Assembly: GCA_023441255.1 (NCBI GenBank)
Contig: JAEZPW010000337.1
Coordinates: 1 to 19,840 of the forward strand
DNA: 19,840 nt
Direction of reading: 5' to 3'
DNA from: Acidobacteriota bacterium
GTDB lineage: Bacteria > Acidobacteriota > Terriglobia > Terriglobales > Acidobacteriaceae
Part shown: piece after piece, positions 16,220 through 19,840 of the stretch
How the letters are laid out: each line of letters opens with the position of its first letter
How positions within the stretch are numbered: position 1 is the stretch's first letter
Translations under genes and position numbers: made by a program
Notes under the pieces: generated by a model
Databases searched by the model: none
Told to the model about the DNA's origin: nothing
Seen by the model: the letters and a program-made list of their open reading frames with translations, nothing else

Positions 16220-17298
16220 GTTCCGTGCCCACCGGCTTGCTGGGGCGGGGTGCAACGGTGTGCTGCGCGGTTGTGCTGCTTCTGGCTACTGCCGCTGCGG
16301 TCAACGTGCGAAAAACGAACGAGGAGACGTTGCCTCCGGACCTTCTGCTTGAAGGCGGCCGAAGGCTGAGTTACGAACGAAGCTTTAGCTCGGAAAAAGA
16401 AGTGAAGGGGAAACCAGGCTTCTGGGCGAAGCTTGTCAATGTTGTTGCTGGCGAAGCTGAGACCAGGGCGATGGTGCGGCCATACAGCATCGCCGTCGAC
16501 TCGCGAGGACGTGCCATCGTTACAGATCCAGGGGCCGCTGGCGTGCACATTTTTGATTTCGTACGCCATAAGTACAAATTCGTCGAGCGTCAGGAAAAGG
16601 GCAAGGACGCAATGGTTGCGCCGCAATGCGTCGCAATCGACGAAGAAGACAACTTTTACGTCACCGATTCTGAAGCAGGCAAGATCTTCGTTTTCAATGC
16701 CGAAGGCAAGTACCAGCGTGCCCTTGGCAGTTTGAAGGGCGGCGAGGGTTTCTTCAAGCGTCCAACCGGCATTGCTGTGGATGGCGCTTCAAAGCGCATT
16801 TATGTCACCGACACGATTCGCAACAAAGTATTCGTTCTCGACATGAAGGGTCAGGTGCTGGAGACCATCGGACAGCGGGGTGGGGGTGCGGCCCAGTTTA
16901 GTTATCCCACCGAGTTGCTGCTTCGGGGCAACGATCTGGCTGTCGTGGACGCCATGAATTTCCGTGTTCAATTCCTGGATGCGAAGGGCTCCTTCAAGGG
17001 ATCGATCGGGCAGAACGGCGATGCCAGTGGAGACATGTTTCGTCCGAAGGGAATTGGCATAGATTCGGAAGGGCATTACTACGTTGCGGACGGTCTGTGG
17101 GGAGTGGTGCAGGTGTTCGACCGCGAAGGCCGCCTGCTCTACTACTTTGGCAAGAGAGGAAGCGCTCCCGGAGATTTCCAGCTTCCAGCTGGCCTCTACA
17201 TCAACAGCGAAGACCGCGTTTTCGTAGTGGATTCATTCAATCGCCGCGTCCAAGTTTTTCGTTATTACGGATTGCGGAGTCAGGGCACTGCAAAGTGA
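16201..17298 (+). CDS. NHL-repeat six-bladed beta-propeller protein (second copy)
   Basis: The 365-residue protein has an N-terminal hydrophobic segment (about 14-33) serving as signal or anchor. A pre-propeller linker follows with EKEVKGKPGFW and AGEAE, then six NHL repeats (from RPYSIAVDSRGR to the final NRRVQVFRYYG). The linker matches that of the first propeller at 10891-12132 (shared pattern EK-x2-KG...W...V-x2-GE...PY-x2-AVDS), so the two are paralogues. It lacks the long charged tail of the first copy. ATG 16201 lies inside the end of the barrel gene; a TTG at 16183 would add six residues. Its stop overlaps the GTG of the following cytochrome (GTGA), so barrel, propeller and 12-haem cytochrome are translationally coupled and probably act in fixed ratio. 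Confidence 0.86.
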   Translation: MVQRILSSVPTGLLGRGATVCCAVVLLLATAAAVNVRKTNEETLPPDLLLEGGRRLSYERSFSSEKEVKGKPGFWAKLVNVVAGEAETRAMVRPYSIAVDSRGRAIVTDPGAAGVHIFDFVRHKYKFVERQEKGKDAMVAPQCVAIDEEDNFYVTDSEAGKIFVFNAEGKYQRALGSLKGGEGFFKRPTGIAVDGASKRIYVTDTIRNKVFVLDMKGQVLETIGQRGGGAAQFSYPTELLLRGNDLAVVDAMNFRVQFLDAKGSFKGSIGQNGDASGDMFRPKGIGIDSEGHYYVADGLWGVVQVFDREGRLLYYFGKRGSAPGDFQLPAGLYINSEDRVFVVDSFNRRVQVFRYYGLRSQGTAK

Positions 17299-19283
17299 AG
17301 AGCTTTTTGTTGATCTGCATTCTCGGCTTGCTGTCGTGCGGCACGCTCGTCGCCCAGACCATGCAGGGGGACGTTCTCGGTTCGCACAACTTGTCCCCCG
17401 GCGGCACCTCTCCCGTACAAGGACCGTCATCGGCTGCCTGTCTGTATTGCCACGCTCCCCATTCCGGAATCGGTGGTCGTACGCCTCTGTGGAGCCAGAC
17501 GCTTTCGTCACAGACCTACTCGCTCTACTCAAGCGCGAGCGTGCAGAACGTGCCGACGCAGCCAGTGCCCGGCGGTTCGAGCAGCCTGTGCCTTAGCTGC
17601 CATGATGGAACTGTCGGAGTTGGAAGCACGGTGCCGTCAGGCAAGATGACGATGACCGGATCGATGCTGGGCAAAGACGTATTCGGAACGCAGATGCAGA
17701 GCTCGCATCCGTTCAGCCTCAAGACGCCTCTTGTGGACGCTCCCCACCTTGTGCCAAGCGTTGCCGCGACTCAGACTACTGCAGATCCGCTCCACAAAGT
17801 GGCGCTTAAGGGCGGCACTGTGGAGTGCACCAGTTGTCACCAACCCCACCAACAGAACCTCGACCCGGTGTCGCTTAAGTTCCTGGTTCGCGACAGTGTG
17901 AACGGAGCGCTTTGCCTTTCCTGCCATACCCCCGAGGCGCGAACAGTCGGAGGGAAGATCAATCCCCTAACACAGTGGTCGACCAGCATACATGCCATGT
18001 CTGGCAATGCTGTGAACCCGCAGGCAGGTCTGGGCAGCTACACGACGGTAGGGCAATTTGCCTGCCTTTCGTGTCACAAGCCCCATAACGCAAATGGCAA
18101 TGGAGGTCTGCTCCGTGCTCCGGTTCCGCCTGCCACCAACGTGGATGCAGCTACGCAGAGCTGTATGAGTTGTCACAATGGCGGATCTAATTTGCAGCAG
18201 CCGATTGCTAATGTTTACGCCGAGTTCGCCAAGAAGGGACATCCGTTCCCAAACGGCAGCAACGTCCACGATGCAGGTGAACCCGCAGTGCTCGTCAACA
18301 ATCGGCATGCCACGTGTGCCGATTGCCACAACTCACATTCATCGTTCCAGGTGACAAGTTTTGGGGCGGCTCCGACCATCCGTGTATCGCAGCAGGGGAC
18401 GAAGGGCGTCAGTGCCACGGACGGTACGACGGTTCTGGACTCTGCCACGAATCAGTACGAAAGCTGCGCTCGTTGTCACGGCACCAGCCCTGGCAAGCAG
18501 GCGCTTCAAGTCTATGGTTATCTTCCACTATGGGCGGTCAGCCCAGCTGATCGTCTGAACGTTATCGCACAGTTTTCGCCGACGGCAACCTCGAGCCATC
18601 CCGTTCTCCGCAGTTCGAACAGCCCCTGGCCACAACCAAGCTTGCGCCAGTACATGTTGAACATCGATGGAGTTACCCCTAGCTCGCGCGCCCTGCGTTC
18701 CGGCCAGGGGGACCGAATGTTCTGTACTGACTGCCACAACAGCGAGGTGAACCGGGAGTTCGGCGGAAACGGGCCAAACGGCCCTCATGGCTCACAGTAC
18801 GACCACATTCTTGAGCGAAGATACGAGTTCAGCCAGGTTGCGGTGGCGTCGGGTCCCGGTACCCCGATTCAAAATGTGTTCCCCAACCCTGATCTGAGCG
18901 CTGGCGGAGGCAGTCAAGGCCCTTACGCGATGTGCGCGAAGTGTCACGACTTGTCGCTCATCATGGCCGACAGCAGCTTCAAGCCCGGCGCCTCGGGCAA
19001 AGGCGGTCATTTTACGCATATCTCGGAACAGGGCGTGTCCTGCTCGGTCTGCCATACTGCACACGGAATGGGGTCGATGTCTGCCAATATCAGTGGTGAG
19101 CGGCTCGTCAACTTCGATCTGAACGTCGTGGCGCCCAATGGCACAGCACCTGTCTCGTACAATCACGCGGCGAACAGCTGCACGCTTACCTGCCACGGCT
19201 ACGTGCATAATTCGAACGGGACAGTGACGCCGATGAGTGCTTCATCTGCGGCATTGGTCCCGGCGACCTCTAGCGTGAAATAG
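17295..19283 (+). CDS. Exported 12-haem c-type cytochrome with one CX3CH site
   Basis: The 662-residue protein begins at a GTG overlapping the previous stop codon. Its signal peptide ends LVA at residue 20. It has eleven CXXCH motifs (first 49-53, then 99, 178, 207, 257, 290, 341, 391, 477, 547 and 583) plus one expanded CTLTCH at 629-634, giving twelve likely haems. The first site follows GSHNLS and reads CLYCHAPHSG, similar in context to CVGCHAPHSG of the 4-haem protein. CHQPH, CHKPH, CHNSH and a late NGPHGS supply distal histidines. Spacing between haems is wide (about 30-85 residues), unlike the dense 16-haem protein, so extra non-haem structure is present. Coupling to the propeller and barrel suggests it is the partner threaded through or docked on the barrel; this is inference. 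Confidence 0.9.
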   Translation: MKSFLLICILGLLSCGTLVAQTMQGDVLGSHNLSPGGTSPVQGPSSAACLYCHAPHSGIGGRTPLWSQTLSSQTYSLYSSASVQNVPTQPVPGGSSSLCLSCHDGTVGVGSTVPSGKMTMTGSMLGKDVFGTQMQSSHPFSLKTPLVDAPHLVPSVAATQTTADPLHKVALKGGTVECTSCHQPHQQNLDPVSLKFLVRDSVNGALCLSCHTPEARTVGGKINPLTQWSTSIHAMSGNAVNPQAGLGSYTTVGQFACLSCHKPHNANGNGGLLRAPVPPATNVDAATQSCMSCHNGGSNLQQPIANVYAEFAKKGHPFPNGSNVHDAGEPAVLVNNRHATCADCHNSHSSFQVTSFGAAPTIRVSQQGTKGVSATDGTTVLDSATNQYESCARCHGTSPGKQALQVYGYLPLWAVSPADRLNVIAQFSPTATSSHPVLRSSNSPWPQPSLRQYMLNIDGVTPSSRALRSGQGDRMFCTDCHNSEVNREFGGNGPNGPHGSQYDHILERRYEFSQVAVASGPGTPIQNVFPNPDLSAGGGSQGPYAMCAKCHDLSLIMADSSFKPGASGKGGHFTHISEQGVSCSVCHTAHGMGSMSANISGERLVNFDLNVVAPNGTAPVSYNHAANSCTLTCHGYVHNSNGTVTPMSASSAALVPATSSVK

Positions 19284-19300
19284 AGCGGTATTCTTCTCGT

Positions 19301-19335
19301 GGCTCCGGTAGGTCAGCCGGAGCCCATTCGTTTTA
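19301..19335 (+). terminator. Intrinsic terminator at the end of the cytochrome cluster
   Basis: A perfect 8-bp stem GGCTCCGG/CCGGAGCC (19301-19308 with 19317-19324), with an 8-nt loop, is followed by CATTCGTTTTA. The T tract is displaced by five bases, so strength is uncertain, but it begins 17 nt after the last stop codon, where a terminator is expected. Confidence 0.6.
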
Positions 19336-19671
19336 TGTCCAGTGTGGTCGGAAGGCAGCTTTGTACGTGTTCACGGCGGGTTGGGCTTCGAACCTTGAAA
19401 CACGGTCGAGGAGAAACGTCCTTCTACAGTGTCATACCGAAGGAAGCGAGGGTTCTGCTTTCGCTGGCAGTTGAAAACAAATTAGCCGCGCACCATGCGC
19501 GACTTCGGATGGCTGAATGGAATCCTTCGCAGTAAACCCGCGTTGATCCGCCTGTACTAAGCGGCAACACCAAGGTTATGCCCTCGCAAAAAAAAGCTCA
19601 TTCAGCAACGTGTGACGCCGTGCCCTTCCCAAGAAGCCATGCAACAAACTCCAGGCTATGGCGGGTAAGGA
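19336..19671. other. Intergenic gap between converging genes
   Basis: There are 336 bases with no supported gene. A plus-strand open frame ending near 19535 has no ribosome binding site or recognisable protein character. On the minus strand, T8 at 19588-19595 follows only a 3-4 bp GCT/AGC hairpin, a weak terminator candidate for the TPR gene. A short inverted repeat CGCGCA-N3-TGCGCG lies near 19490. Confidence 0.5.
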
Positions 19672-19839
19672 CTACTGAGGCCTGGAGTCGTCTTGCTTGG
19701 CCCGCCGAATCATCTCCTCGACCTGTCGGCGGTTGGGATGGTTTGGATTAGTCTTCAGAAGCTTCTGCCAAGTCTCAATCGCGGCCCGCGGGTCGCCTTT
19801 GGCTCTCCACTGCAACATCCCGAGGTTATACAGAGCGTT
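19672..19839 (-). CDS. TPR-repeat protein, C-terminal fragment (runs off window)
   Basis: Only the last 55 residues are inside the window; the gene begins beyond the right edge. They contain one clear tetratricopeptide unit, NALYNLGMLQWRAKGD followed by AAIETWQKLLKTNPNHPN, and then a short basic/acidic helix ending in a TAG stop. The helix A/helix B spacing and the terminal NP-x-HP signature are typical of TPR proteins, which serve as protein-interaction scaffolds. It converges on the cytochrome cluster from the opposite strand. Small TPR proteins sometimes accompany cytochrome c genes, but with so little sequence a functional link cannot be claimed. Confidence 0.7.
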   Translation of the reverse strand, partial: NALYNLGMLQWRAKGDPRAAIETWQKLLKTNPNHPNRRQVEEMIRRAKQDDSRPQ

Positions 19840-19840
19840 T

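Noticed and set aside
19298..19326. Sequence resembling part of a c-di-GMP GEMM riboswitch (CTCCGGTAGG)
   Set aside because: The other conserved GEMM elements are absent, and the element folds as a simple terminator hairpin after the last cluster gene.
19376..19420. tRNA-like T-arm on the minus strand (GGTTCGAAGCC)
   Set aside because: No acceptor stem, anticodon arm or D-arm can be built around it.

Overview
The window looks like part of a chromosome from an Acidobacteriota-type bacterium (inference). The grounds are moderately high GC, a ZapA gene followed by a 6S-like RNA, system II (ResB/CcsA) cytochrome c maturation, NHL-propeller proteins, and large 'doubled CXXCH' multiheme cytochromes. 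No 16S rRNA or other decisive taxonomic marker is present, so the assignment is tentative. No mobile element, CRISPR array or tRNA was found.

Layout. (1) 18-1144, minus strand: a sigma70-like promoter, a small coiled-coil protein, ZapA, then a separate promoter and a 6S-like RNA whose two ends form a 13-14 bp closing stem. (2) 1240-3197, plus strand: a secreted M20D amidohydrolase and a small Met/His-rich lipoprotein. (3) 3226-5766, minus strand: a membrane histidine kinase and an NtrC-type sigma54 response regulator, with a promoter in front. (4) 5861-8760, minus strand: resB and ccsA, the haem-ligation machinery for c-type cytochromes, ending in a clear intrinsic terminator. (5) 8800-9459: a divergent control region with clustered GTGAC/GTCAC half-sites and a sigma54-like -24/-12 element. 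(6) 9460-19283, plus strand, seven genes: a 16-haem cytochrome, an NHL propeller, a 4-haem cytochrome, a SurA-like peptidyl-prolyl isomerase, an outer-membrane beta-barrel, a second NHL propeller, and a 12-haem cytochrome. A terminator follows. (7) 19672-19840, minus strand: the C-terminal end of a TPR protein that runs off the window.

The main interest is region 6. It carries 32 haem-binding motifs in three exported cytochromes, together with an outer-membrane barrel, a periplasmic foldase and two propeller proteins. This is the composition expected of a trans-outer-membrane or extracellular electron-transfer system. The 4-haem protein has the spacing H-x6-CXXCH-x2-H near its N-terminus, the same arrangement I recall from the Geobacter nanowire cytochrome OmcS. 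It also has a near-ideal ribosome binding site, strongly C-ending codon choice and its own downstream terminator hairpin, all of which suggest it is the most abundant product. The working model is that ResB/CcsA mature the cytochromes, the PPIase helps the barrel and/or cytochromes fold, the 12- and/or 16-haem proteins pass electrons through or near the barrel, and the 4-haem protein may polymerise outside the cell. This is inference from composition and motifs; no homology search was run.
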